Source: an uncultured Lachnospiraceae bacterium | GTDB lineage: Bacteria > Bacillota > Clostridia > Lachnospirales > Lachnospiraceae | DNA: 64,000 nt | Assembly: GCA_947575805.1 (NCBI GenBank) | Contig: CANPOY010000003.1 | Coordinates: forward strand, 1-64,000 | Reading direction: 5' to 3' | Shown here: positions 1 through 6,984 of the stretch, one piece after another | Numbering within the stretch: the stretch's first letter is position 1 | Layout of the letters: each line of letters starts with the position of its first letter | Made by a program: the position numbers and the translations under genes | Notes under the pieces: generated by a model | What the model saw: the letters and a program-made list of their open reading frames with translations, nothing else | Told to the model about the DNA's origin: nothing | Database searches by the model: none

Positions 1-66
1 CGTGAAACTCGGTCCCGCCGCCCTCTGCGGAAAATTGTTACTTGTCAATATTAACCCTTTCCTTTT

Positions 67-462
67 ATGGTTTTATTCAAAAAAAAAAAAAATAAAAACA
101 AACACGGCTTTATAAAGATTGAGGTCAGACCTTTGATAGATTGGGAGGAACCAAATGGGGAAGGGTGTATTGTTTCCGACAGGATTACAAAGGATGGCTG
201 GAAGGTTGGATATATGTTTCGGGAAACACCCCTGGATAATCAGCCCGACAGCGGCTGGCATTTTTACAAGGGTGATGAAAGTGATGAATATTCCAACAAT
301 CCTGATAACTTTCATGTGTTTGCACTGAATACCATATGCAATTATGATGAGGATATTATTCCTTATCTGCATTTGCCTGTCGGAACACGTCTGATCAGAG
401 CAGGCAACGGAATCTTCATAGAGGATGACGGTTCACGGGAAATTGTGTTTGACAGACAGTAG
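67..462 (+). CDS. DUF2185 / Imm33-like protein
   Basis: The 131-residue soluble protein matches my memory of the DUF2185 (Imm33-like) family: a core reading GWKVGYMFRE, then DSGWHF, a GDE-DEY segment and NTICNYD. Members are found among predicted immunity proteins of polymorphic toxin systems and as orphans, and no biochemical activity is known to me. An in-frame TAA lies at 52-54, so ATG 67 is the first usable start, but no ribosome binding site is visible before it. The N-terminus is a lysine/asparagine-rich stretch encoded by a run of 14 A (79-92), so the start or frame is uncertain. No toxin gene is visible next to it. The family call is fairly sure; the function is not. Confidence 0.75.
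   Translation: MVLFKKKKNKNKHGFIKIEVRPLIDWEEPNGEGCIVSDRITKDGWKVGYMFRETPLDNQPDSGWHFYKGDESDEYSNNPDNFHVFALNTICNYDEDIIPYLHLPVGTRLIRAGNGIFIEDDGSREIVFDRQ
79..92 (+). repeat. A14 homopolymer inside the DUF2185 gene
   Basis: Fourteen consecutive A residues occupy codons 5-9 of the DUF2185-like gene. Such tracts are prone to polymerase slippage, both in the cell and during sequencing, so the reading frame upstream of residue 10 is uncertain. Confidence 0.9.
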
Positions 463-615
463 GCAGAGGGAGGGAAAAAGCTTCCTGCAGCATTCGTGTA
501 TGAACATAGGGATATAAAATTATGGGGTATGGTATTTGCTAACTGGTTATGGTGTTAAGCCGGTTTATGAAATTCTGGAGAAAAGCTTAGTATACTGGAC
601 GTTGACATAATTCTG

Positions 616-644
616 TTGAAAACAAAAGGCTTTCAGGCTATAAT
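616..644 (+). promoter_or_regulatory. Sigma-A promoter for the 687 gene
   Basis: TTGAAA (616-621), a 17-base spacer and TATAAT (639-644) give a near-consensus vegetative promoter 42 bases before the start codon of the small membrane protein. Confidence 0.8.
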
Positions 645-686
645 AGGAATTACAAAGCCATATGGCATAACAGAGAGGAGAAAGAG

Positions 687-1109
687 ATGTTAAAAACAAA
701 ACTGGGAATTTCTATTGCATTGGTAGGGGCGGCGCTGTATTTTCTGGGAGCGCTCAGCTTTATTCCGGCGGTACTGCTTGCAGGCTACGTACTGATCGCA
801 GAGGAGAATGAATGGGTGAAGCGGCAGGCAGCGAGAATGATCGGCGTTGTCTTGCTGTTTGGTTTATTGAGTATTGCAGTTGGCTGGATCGATGATGCTG
901 TGAGTATACTGAATGTGATTGTCCGTTGGTTTAATGATGAAGTATATTTGACGGTTCCGGCGAACCTGACGAGTCTGTGCCATTATATCATTTCTCTTGC
1001 AGAGGAAATACTCCTGCTTGTAATGGGATTTATGGCCCTTGGCATGAAGAGCATAAAGTTCCCGTTTGTTGATAAACTGCTGGATAAGTTCATGGCCAAT
1101 GAACAATAA
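687..1109 (+). CDS. Small membrane protein, unknown function
   Basis: The protein has 140 residues and I do not recognise the family. Three or four hydrophobic segments are visible, at about residues 7-36 (possibly a hairpin of two), 50-68 and 100-120. A short charged loop (EENEWVKRQ) follows the first hydrophobic block. The start at ATG 687 has a good GAGAGGAG ribosome binding site and a near-consensus promoter at 616-644. It stands alone; downstream lies only a decayed acetyltransferase. It is likely an integral membrane protein. Nothing in the sequence or context points to a substrate or partner. Confidence 0.75.
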   Translation: MLKTKLGISIALVGAALYFLGALSFIPAVLLAGYVLIAEENEWVKRQAARMIGVVLLFGLLSIAVGWIDDAVSILNVIVRWFNDEVYLTVPANLTSLCHYIISLAEEILLLVMGFMALGMKSIKFPFVDKLLDKFMANEQ

Positions 1110-1125
1110 ACCTTGACGGTGCGGC

Positions 1126-1280
1126 ATGCTCAAGGTTGTGTCATTCCATTGCGAGCCCAATCTTGCTTCGGGAAACGTGATGAAAAGTGCGGATTGCATT
1201 TTACAGGATACGGAGAGTATACAAAACCGGATGGAAGCATGAAAATGCGCTCAATGGTATATGAGATGGATATATCCTGA
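1126..1280 (+). pseudogene. GNAT acetyltransferase remnant, truncated and frameshifted
   Basis: Frame one from 1126 reads KVVSFHCEPNLASGNVMK, and another frame then continues KCGLHFTGYGEYTKPDGSMK to a TGA at 1278-1280. Joined, this matches the acetyl-CoA-binding C-terminus of RimJ/RimL-type GNAT enzymes (N-x-A-S-x-x-V-M-x-K-C-G). The join needs one inserted base near 1180, where the usual E-K codons read AAAAG. The N-terminal two thirds of such a gene are missing; the membrane protein gene ends just upstream. It is read as a decayed fragment that encodes no working enzyme. Confidence 0.7.
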
Positions 1281-1284
1281 CATG

Positions 1285-1316
1285 GCAGCTGCCGGTAAAA
1301 CGGCAGCTGCAGTTTT
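1285..1316 (+). terminator. Hairpin terminator after the GNAT remnant
   Basis: A perfect 10-bp stem (1285-1294 with 1301-1310) and a 6-base loop are followed by a short T run (1313-1316). It sits five bases after the remnant's stop codon, so it is probably the original terminator of that gene. The T-tract is short. Confidence 0.6.
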
Positions 1317-1415
1317 CCTGCAGGTTAAGAAAACCTGCCCGTCCATTAATTTTTCCTCCGTTGCGCAGGTGTCTGTCATGGTCTATACTGTAATTACCGG
1401 CCTGAAAAACGAAAA

Positions 1416-1617
1416 ATGCAGCAGATGGACGATAGCTTCCATGTGGGCGGCGGTCTGGCGGTCAGTGTGCTGGCAGAGGTTTATCTGAGAGAGGGAATTC
1501 CGGCAGGTGATCCTGAAGGGACTTAAGAAAGACGCTTGTTTTGAGCCGCTGCGGGGAGATGACAGGTTTCAGGACCTGGTGTCCGGACTGGCGGAGAGCC
1601 TGGAAGAAATGAGATAA
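1416..1617 (+). pseudogene. Possible decayed gene fragment, unknown family
   Basis: A first frame (ATG 1416 to TAA 1524-1526) reads like protein (MQQMDDSFHVGGGLAVS). A second frame, entered at about 1507, reads LKKDACFEPLRGDDRFQDLV and ends at TAA 1615-1617. The D-x-x-F-x-P-L-R-x-D-x-R-F phrase is typical of the end of TPR-containing regulators. The two pieces would join with one frameshift. This is a guess from residue texture, and no complete domain remains. Confidence 0.35.
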
Positions 1618-1660
1618 GCAGTATTTTAAATCACTGCCAGGAAAGTTTTTCTTTTTTGTA

Positions 1661-1689
1661 TTTTCATTTTCCGCTGACAGAGTTATAAT
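1661..1689 (+). promoter_or_regulatory. Likely promoter of the DHH phosphoesterase gene
   Basis: TATAAT (1684-1689) lies 17 bases after a weak -35 element, TTTTCA (1661-1666). The predicted transcript start is near 1696, exactly where the palindrome 1695-1732 begins. Confidence 0.55.
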
Positions 1690-1694
1690 AGAAT

Positions 1695-1732
1695 TTGTAT
1701 GATAGCAAGTTTCCATGCTTTCTATCATACAA
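1695..1732 (+). promoter_or_regulatory. Inverted repeat at the transcript start (operator or 5'-UTR hairpin)
   Basis: Eleven-base perfect arms (1695-1705 and 1722-1732) flank a 16-base centre that can pair three more bases after one mismatch. It starts at the predicted transcription start and lies about 100 bases before the DHH gene. It has no T-tract, so a repressor site or a leader hairpin is more likely than a terminator. Confidence 0.6.
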
Positions 1733-1832
1733 TTCAGATAACAGATAGGGGAAAAGTCATCAGTCCTGCGGACTGTTTTGTATGCGGCAGGTCCGGATGG
1801 CTACAAATAAATTCGTTTAGGAGGACAGTATC

Positions 1833-2774
1833 ATGAGACTAGTAACACGTTCGGATTTTGACGGCCTTGCCTGTGGCGCGCTGTTATTGGAGGAGGGAAT
1901 CATTGACAGTTGGAAATTTGCCCATCCTAAGGATCTGCAGGACGGCCTGGTAGAGATAAACGAAAATGACTGTCTGGCGAACGTGCCGTATGTAGAAGGC
2001 TGCGGGCTCTGGTTTGATCATCATTCCAGTGAGCATGAGCGGCTTCAGCTGCAGGGGAAATACAAGGGGGAGAGCAGGATTACACCGTCCTGCGCCCGGA
2101 TCATTTATGAATATTACGGTGGGAGAGAGCGCTTTCCCCAGTTTGATGACCTGATGGAAGCAGTGGATAAGGTGGATTCCGGAAATCTGACCTTCAGTGA
2201 GATCATGAAGCCGGAAGGATGGATTCTGGTAGGCTTTCTGATGGATCCCAGAACGGGTCTGGGCAGATGGAGGCAGTTTACCATCTCCAACTACCAGCTG
2301 ATGGAGAAGCTGATGGAAGCGTGCCGTACCATGAGTACGGAAGAGATCCTGGCTTTGCCGGATGTGCAGGAACGCATCGAGGTGTATCAGGAGCAGACAA
2401 AGAAGTTTAAGGAGATGGTGAGAAAGTATACCAGGACGGAGGGCAAGGTCATTATTACCGATTTAAGAGGAGTGGATCCGATCTATACCGGTAATCGTTT
2501 CATGATCTACAGCATGTATCCGGAGCAGAATATCTCCGCGTGGATTGTCAGCGGACGGGGAGGCATGGGCTGTTCCGCAGCGGTTGGCTACAGCATTCTG
2601 AACAAGACCTGCAATGTGGACGTTGGCAGTTTGATGTTAAAGTATAACGGCGGCGGACACCGTAAGGTAGGCACCTGCCAGTTTGCGGAGGAAAATATGG
2701 AGACAGATTTGCCCAGGATGCTGGCAGAGCTCTGCGAGATGGCAAATCAGGGTAATGATAATCATCAGGAATGA
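1833..2774 (+). CDS. DHH-family phosphoesterase (exopolyphosphatase-like)
   Basis: The 313-residue cytoplasmic protein has the DHH superfamily motifs in order: R-S-D-F-D-G near residue 6 (metal-binding aspartates D8 and D10), D-H-H at 62-64, and the C-terminal GGGHR at 273-277 of the DHHA1 type. These enzymes use two divalent metal ions to hydrolyse phosphoester or phosphoanhydride bonds in nanoRNA, cyclic dinucleotides or polyphosphate. Relatives in Clostridia are usually annotated exopolyphosphatase-related. The GGAGGA ribosome binding site supports ATG 1833. Two MutS-like ATPase genes follow on the same strand after a 118-base gap. Substrate is not determinable from sequence; the fold and metal site are clear. 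Confidence 0.88.
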   Translation: MRLVTRSDFDGLACGALLLEEGIIDSWKFAHPKDLQDGLVEINENDCLANVPYVEGCGLWFDHHSSEHERLQLQGKYKGESRITPSCARIIYEYYGGRERFPQFDDLMEAVDKVDSGNLTFSEIMKPEGWILVGFLMDPRTGLGRWRQFTISNYQLMEKLMEACRTMSTEEILALPDVQERIEVYQEQTKKFKEMVRKYTRTEGKVIITDLRGVDPIYTGNRFMIYSMYPEQNISAWIVSGRGGMGCSAAVGYSILNKTCNVDVGSLMLKYNGGGHRKVGTCQFAEENMETDLPRMLAELCEMANQGNDNHQE

Positions 2775-2892
2775 CAGCAGTATTTGTTGCGTCCGGCTCA
2801 GGATTTTTTCGGGCCGGGCGCAATTTGGTCATAACTTGTTTAGGACAGCTGCGCATTCGTGATTGCTTTGGAAGGAGAAATGACACCTCACT

Positions 2893-4413
2893 ATGACATA
2901 TTTCAGTGTTTTGGACCTGGAGCAGCCGAAGGCAACGGATGTTTCCAGGCCCGGATTCTTATGGGATCTTAACCTGAACCAGATTATTGACGCGCTTCAG
3001 CTGCAGTCCCCGGGATATGATATATTGAAAATGTATTATCGATTTCCTATAGAAGAAGCCTGCACAAACTATCGGAGAGAGGTTTACCGGGACATAAAGC
3101 AGTCTGAAATTTATGAATGCTTATCGGCATTTTCACGGCAGATGCGGGGAGCGGCAGATGCAGCGGGCAGCAGGGATACCGTGAAATCAAATCTGCAGAG
3201 AAGCGCCTGGCATGTCAGTGCAGCACACGGATATTGTACGGCGGTGAGCAGCCTGCAGGCGGCTTTGTCCGAAAGTGACTGCAGGTCAGAGGGACTTCGG
3301 AAGCTGTCGGAATATCTGAGCAGCTATACAGAGCAGGAGAGCTTTCAAAGATGCAGAGAGGAAGCGGCTTCCATACAAGAGCTGCTGGAAGATTTTCATC
3401 TGATTCTGGAAATTGAAGACAATAAGGTCGTCATCACTGCAGGAAAGCGCAGCGGTGCCTATGCAAGGCGGCTGGGATATGGAGAGGGTACAAAAGGGCT
3501 AACTTCCTTTTCGGGGGTGCCGGGAATGTCTCCCTTGGAGGAGGCAGTTTTTGAAGCGTATCGAAAGAAGAATCCGGAGATTTTCGACAGGGTGGAAAGC
3601 TTTGCGGAGCACTATCCCTTCTATGCGGATGGCACGATCCTGCAGCTTGAGCAGGAGATACAGTATTACCTTGCTTTCTATCGTTTTGAAATGAAGATGA
3701 AGGAACAGGGTTTTTCCTTCTGCACGCCCGAAAAAGCGTCAGACCGGGATATGGAAGCGCAGGGGCTTTATGATCTTGCCCTTGCCTGTGTGAACTGCGC
3801 CAAAGAGAAGCCGGTGGTGAGTAATGATTTTGTTTACCGGCAGGGAGAGCGCTTTTTTGTGGTGGGCGGTCCTAATCAGGGCGGCAAGACTACCTTTGCC
3901 AGGAGTATGGGACAGCTGGTGTATTTTGCGGGAATGGGACTGGATGTGCCTGCAGAGCGGGCCAGGATTCCCTATTTTGCGGCACTGCTGACTCATTTTT
4001 CCGCGGAAGAAAGCCTGGGCAGCGGGAAAGGCAAGCTGAAGGAAGAATTGACGCGTCTGGCGCCTATGATGAAAGAAGAGGCAGAGGGCGCTTTTGTGAT
4101 TATCAATGAGCTGTTTACTACGGCGGCCCATTATGACGGCTGTGTTATGGGAAAGAAAGTGCTGACTCATTTTATGGAAAGGGGCTGCATGGGCGTTTAT
4201 GTGACGCACTTGAGGGAGCTGGGTGATTCTGCAGAAGGGGTGGCGCCGCTGACGGCCATGCTGGACGGAAGCCGGGAGAGGAAGAGGACTTATAAGATCA
4301 GCCGAGAACATATGGAAGGTGTGGGCTATGCCGAGGATATTGTGAATAAATACGGTCTGACCTATCAGGAGCTGCATCGGAGGTTGACGGAGAACAGGGA
4401 GGGCTGGCATTGA
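2893..4413 (+). CDS. MutS-like ATPase lacking the mismatch-recognition domain (copy 1)
   Basis: This 506-residue protein carries the MutS C-terminal ATPase: Walker A GGPNQGGKTT (325-334), Walker B region FVIINELFTT (401-410) and the VTHL switch (437-440). The upstream 300 residues are helical and resemble the lever/clamp region. The N-terminal mismatch-binding domain with its Phe-X-Glu motif is absent, so classical mismatch repair is unlikely; MutS2 Smr and KOW domains are absent too. ATG 2893 is the only start before a TGA at 2881-2883, and its AAGGAG site lies about 15 bases away, which is unusually far. It overlaps copy 2 by four bases. Cellular role unknown; possibly DNA-structure binding. 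Confidence 0.85.
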   Translation: MTYFSVLDLEQPKATDVSRPGFLWDLNLNQIIDALQLQSPGYDILKMYYRFPIEEACTNYRREVYRDIKQSEIYECLSAFSRQMRGAADAAGSRDTVKSNLQRSAWHVSAAHGYCTAVSSLQAALSESDCRSEGLRKLSEYLSSYTEQESFQRCREEAASIQELLEDFHLILEIEDNKVVITAGKRSGAYARRLGYGEGTKGLTSFSGVPGMSPLEEAVFEAYRKKNPEIFDRVESFAEHYPFYADGTILQLEQEIQYYLAFYRFEMKMKEQGFSFCTPEKASDRDMEAQGLYDLALACVNCAKEKPVVSNDFVYRQGERFFVVGGPNQGGKTTFARSMGQLVYFAGMGLDVPAERARIPYFAALLTHFSAEESLGSGKGKLKEELTRLAPMMKEEAEGAFVIINELFTTAAHYDGCVMGKKVLTHFMERGCMGVYVTHLRELGDSAEGVAPLTAMLDGSRERKRTYKISREHMEGVGYAEDIVNKYGLTYQELHRRLTENREGWH

Positions 4414-6023
4414 AGGTAAGACTTTTATATCCTGACAGGGAATGGAAATATACAGGCGCATATTATGATCCGGAAAGCATTGTCAAGGATCTTGGGTTGT
4501 CTGTTTTGTTTCAGGTATCCTCCAGAAGCCAGGAGCCGAAAAAGGGTACGGTCCAACGTGCTGACGAAGCCGACCGGCATTTGGGTGAGGTGCTGAAACT
4601 GGTGATGACGGTGCCTCTTACGACAAGGGAGGAAATCTGTTATCGACAGGAGATTTTACAGGATTGCATGGAAAATGCGGATTTTATAGAATCCCTGTAT
4701 TCAATCTCCAGAGATATGACCTTTCGCTGGGAGGCGCTGGGGAAACAGCAGATGGATAAGCCGGGATCCAGGGACAAAAGCGCTAATCTGCTCTCCCAGA
4801 TCGAGATCCTGCATTTATTTGTGAATACGCTCTCCCGGATCAAGAACCTGTGCCGCAGGTATGGAATGCTTCGTTCCCGGGGGCTTATGGCTTTTTGCCA
4901 TAGATTGGAAGAGGAGTTCGGGGAGGAGCAGGAAGGGAAGATTCGGGGGATTCTCTCAGATCTAATTTTTTATTGTGACGGACAGGAGGAATATTCCCTG
5001 GAGGGCAGCGGGCGCAAGCGGGAAAGTATATCCCGGATGGTTTTAGACTGCAGTGTGGCGGAAGGGATGAAGCTGGGTGAGATAAGCCTGGAGGAAGTGT
5101 CCACCGTGGAGAGAAAGCTGAGAAGGCGAAGAAATGAGAGGACGCTTCGTGAAAGGATAACCACAGCTTTTGCCCAGGAGCCCACGCTGATCTTAAAGAA
5201 TGTAGAACAGCTGGAGGACCTGAAGAAGCTGAATGAGCAGGTTACGGCATATATTATGGACAGCTTTCGCCCTATGATGGAGGAATTAAAGTGTTTCTTT
5301 GAAGAGCTCTACATCCAGACCGCGTTTTATCAGGCGTGCAACAATCTGTTTACCCGGTGCAGGCATTTGCATATACCCTTGTGCTTTCCCAAGGCAGGAG
5401 ACAGGGAAGAACTGCATTTTCAGGGGCTGATGGAATTTTGCATGGCGATTTACCGAGGGCAGAGGCCTGTGGGTAACGACTGTGATGGGGACGGAAAGAA
5501 GCTTTTGGTGGTCACAGGTGCTAATCAGGGCGGCAAATCCACTTTCCTGCGCAGTATCGGGATTGCCCAGATCATGCTGCAGTGCGGTATGCCGGTTTGC
5601 GCAGAGGCCTTTACCAGCGGTATTTTTCCACATCTTTTTACCCATTTTACAAGGCGGGAGGATAGTGCCATGAACAGCGGCAGGCTGGATGAAGAGCTGG
5701 GGCGTATCGACGGGATTATCAGACATCTTGGAGACGGTTCCATGGTGCTGTTAAACGAGTCCTTTGCTACTACTACGGAGGAGGAAGGTTCCGTGATTGC
5801 CGATGATGTGATTCGGGCTATGGTGGAGGCGGGAGTAAAGGTACTCACCGTAACGCATCTGCTGGCATTTGCACGTAAGATGTATGAGCGGCAGCTGCCG
5901 GAAGCGGCCTTTCTTACTGCCCAGCGAAAGGAGGACGGTACCCGCACATTCAAGATGATTGCAGGGGCACCGGAACTGACCAGCTTTGGCCTGGATTTAT
6001 ACGAAGAGTTGATTGGAACATAA
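4410..6023 (+). CDS. MutS-like ATPase lacking the mismatch-recognition domain (copy 2)
   Basis: The 537-residue paralogue of the preceding gene has Walker A TGANQGGKST (369-378), Walker B VLLNE (446-450) and the VTHLL switch (481-485). It starts with TTG at 4410, sharing TTGA with the stop of copy 1 and with a GGGAGGG ribosome binding site upstream, which suggests translational coupling and a heteromer. A basic coiled-coil-like stretch (235-250, RKLRRRRNERTLRER) lies before the ATPase. No mismatch-binding domain is present. A strong terminator follows at 6027. MutS proteins act as dimers with composite ATP sites, so a heterodimer with copy 1 is a natural inference but not shown. Confidence 0.85.
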   Translation: MKVRLLYPDREWKYTGAYYDPESIVKDLGLSVLFQVSSRSQEPKKGTVQRADEADRHLGEVLKLVMTVPLTTREEICYRQEILQDCMENADFIESLYSISRDMTFRWEALGKQQMDKPGSRDKSANLLSQIEILHLFVNTLSRIKNLCRRYGMLRSRGLMAFCHRLEEEFGEEQEGKIRGILSDLIFYCDGQEEYSLEGSGRKRESISRMVLDCSVAEGMKLGEISLEEVSTVERKLRRRRNERTLRERITTAFAQEPTLILKNVEQLEDLKKLNEQVTAYIMDSFRPMMEELKCFFEELYIQTAFYQACNNLFTRCRHLHIPLCFPKAGDREELHFQGLMEFCMAIYRGQRPVGNDCDGDGKKLLVVTGANQGGKSTFLRSIGIAQIMLQCGMPVCAEAFTSGIFPHLFTHFTRREDSAMNSGRLDEELGRIDGIIRHLGDGSMVLLNESFATTTEEEGSVIADDVIRAMVEAGVKVLTVTHLLAFARKMYERQLPEAAFLTAQRKEDGTRTFKMIAGAPELTSFGLDLYEELIGT

Positions 6024-6026
6024 ATA

Positions 6027-6074
6027 CTCCCTTCCGGGCAGACTGGTTTATCTGTTCGGAAGGGAGCTGTTTTT
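6027..6074 (+). terminator. Rho-independent terminator after the MutS-like pair
   Basis: A perfect 10-bp stem (6027-6036 with 6057-6066) is followed by CTGTTTTT. It lies three bases after the stop codon. It may also slow leftward transcription of the opposing lipoprotein gene ending at 6095. Confidence 0.9.
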
Positions 6075-6094
6075 GCTTCATCAGCCAGTTTACA

Positions 6095-6871
6095 TTACTT
6101 TACGGTCACGGAAGTGATGTGGGGGTTTGCACCGTTGTACCAGTACAGGAAGCCCTCCAGATCAACCACATCGCCAACTTTCAGGTTTTCAACAGCCTTG
6201 TAAACTTCCGTGTCTTTGCCGCACAGATAGGACTCAACGCAGAAGGTATAGGTAGCGCCGTTTAAGGACACGTTGAAATACAGGTCGCTGCCAGGCTCAC
6301 CGGAGTTGTCATCGTTATAAACGAAAGCGCAGTCATAGGATTGGCCGTCCTTCTCATAGGTTTCAACGGTCATACCCTTAAAGGATACGAACTGGTTCTG
6401 ATAATCAGCCAGCTCATCCAGGCCAAGATATGTACTTACGTCAACAGGCTCTGCAATGTAGCTGCCTTCAAGAATCTCAAAGTTTGCATCCATAATCTCA
6501 ACTTCGCCTGCCCATTCGCCCTTGTAACCGGTAACCTTGATCTTGGTGCCGGGAACCAGCTTCTCGCTGTCTTCCTGAGAGCAGTTCATCTCATAAATGA
6601 AGTAAGCGCCGTCCTTGTCCTGAGCGTAAACGGTGATCTTGCCGACACCGTCCTTTTCCCACCAGGACTGGTGTGCCTGAACATAAGCCTCGATGGTAAC
6701 CTCGGTGTCAAGAGCTGCCGCAGCGTACTCTGCATAGGTCATAACGCCCTCGGACTTTACACCGGTATCACCGCCGGCATTGGAATCCTTATCTGCATCG
6801 GAATCCTTGCCGCAGCCGGCAAAAGTGAGCGCCAGAGTGAGTGCCAGAACTAAAATCAGTGATTTTTTCAT
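6095..6871 (-). CDS. Lipoprotein with OB-fold-like repeats
   Basis: The 258-residue protein starts at 6871 (AAGAGGAGG ribosome binding site); the frame is open further upstream but without a start signal. A signal peptide ends in the lipobox FAGC, followed by an acidic Ser/Asp-rich linker, so it is anchored outside the membrane. The body has two stretches that read like nucleic-acid-type OB folds seen in Clostridia lipoproteins: residues near V-T-I-E-A-Y-V-Q with T-K-I-K-V-T-G, and F-V-S-F-K-G-M-T-V. No catalytic motif is visible. It has its own promoter at 6957-6984, inside the end of the sugar-binding protein gene. Function unknown. Confidence 0.75.
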   Translation of the reverse strand: MKKSLILVLALTLALTFAGCGKDSDADKDSNAGGDTGVKSEGVMTYAEYAAAALDTEVTIEAYVQAHQSWWEKDGVGKITVYAQDKDGAYFIYEMNCSQEDSEKLVPGTKIKVTGYKGEWAGEVEIMDANFEILEGSYIAEPVDVSTYLGLDELADYQNQFVSFKGMTVETYEKDGQSYDCAFVYNDDNSGEPGSDLYFNVSLNGATYTFCVESYLCGKDTEVYKAVENLKVGDVVDLEGFLYWYNGANPHITSVTVK

Positions 6872-6956
6872 ATTTCCTCCTCTTTTCTGAAAGTGAATAC
6901 GTGCAGCTAATGCAAAAGCCTTGACTTTGAACAGCCGCGTTTTTAGATTCAAAGCT

Positions 6957-6984
6957 ATTATACAATAAAAATATAGAAAATCAA
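6957..6984 (-). promoter_or_regulatory. Promoter of the OB-fold lipoprotein gene
   Basis: On the minus strand TTGATT (6984-6979), a 16-base spacer and TATAAT (6962-6957). The -35 box overlaps the stop codon of the upstream binding-protein gene, so the lipoprotein can be expressed separately. Confidence 0.75.

Noticed and set aside
1261-1488. 75-codon plus-strand ORF
   Set aside because: It starts inside the GNAT remnant in another frame and passes through the terminator hairpin; no protein-like pattern.
2791-2824. GC-rich inverted repeat after the DHH gene as a terminator
   Set aside because: The T-rich stretch is in the loop rather than after the stem, and the arms have mismatches, so termination is doubtful.
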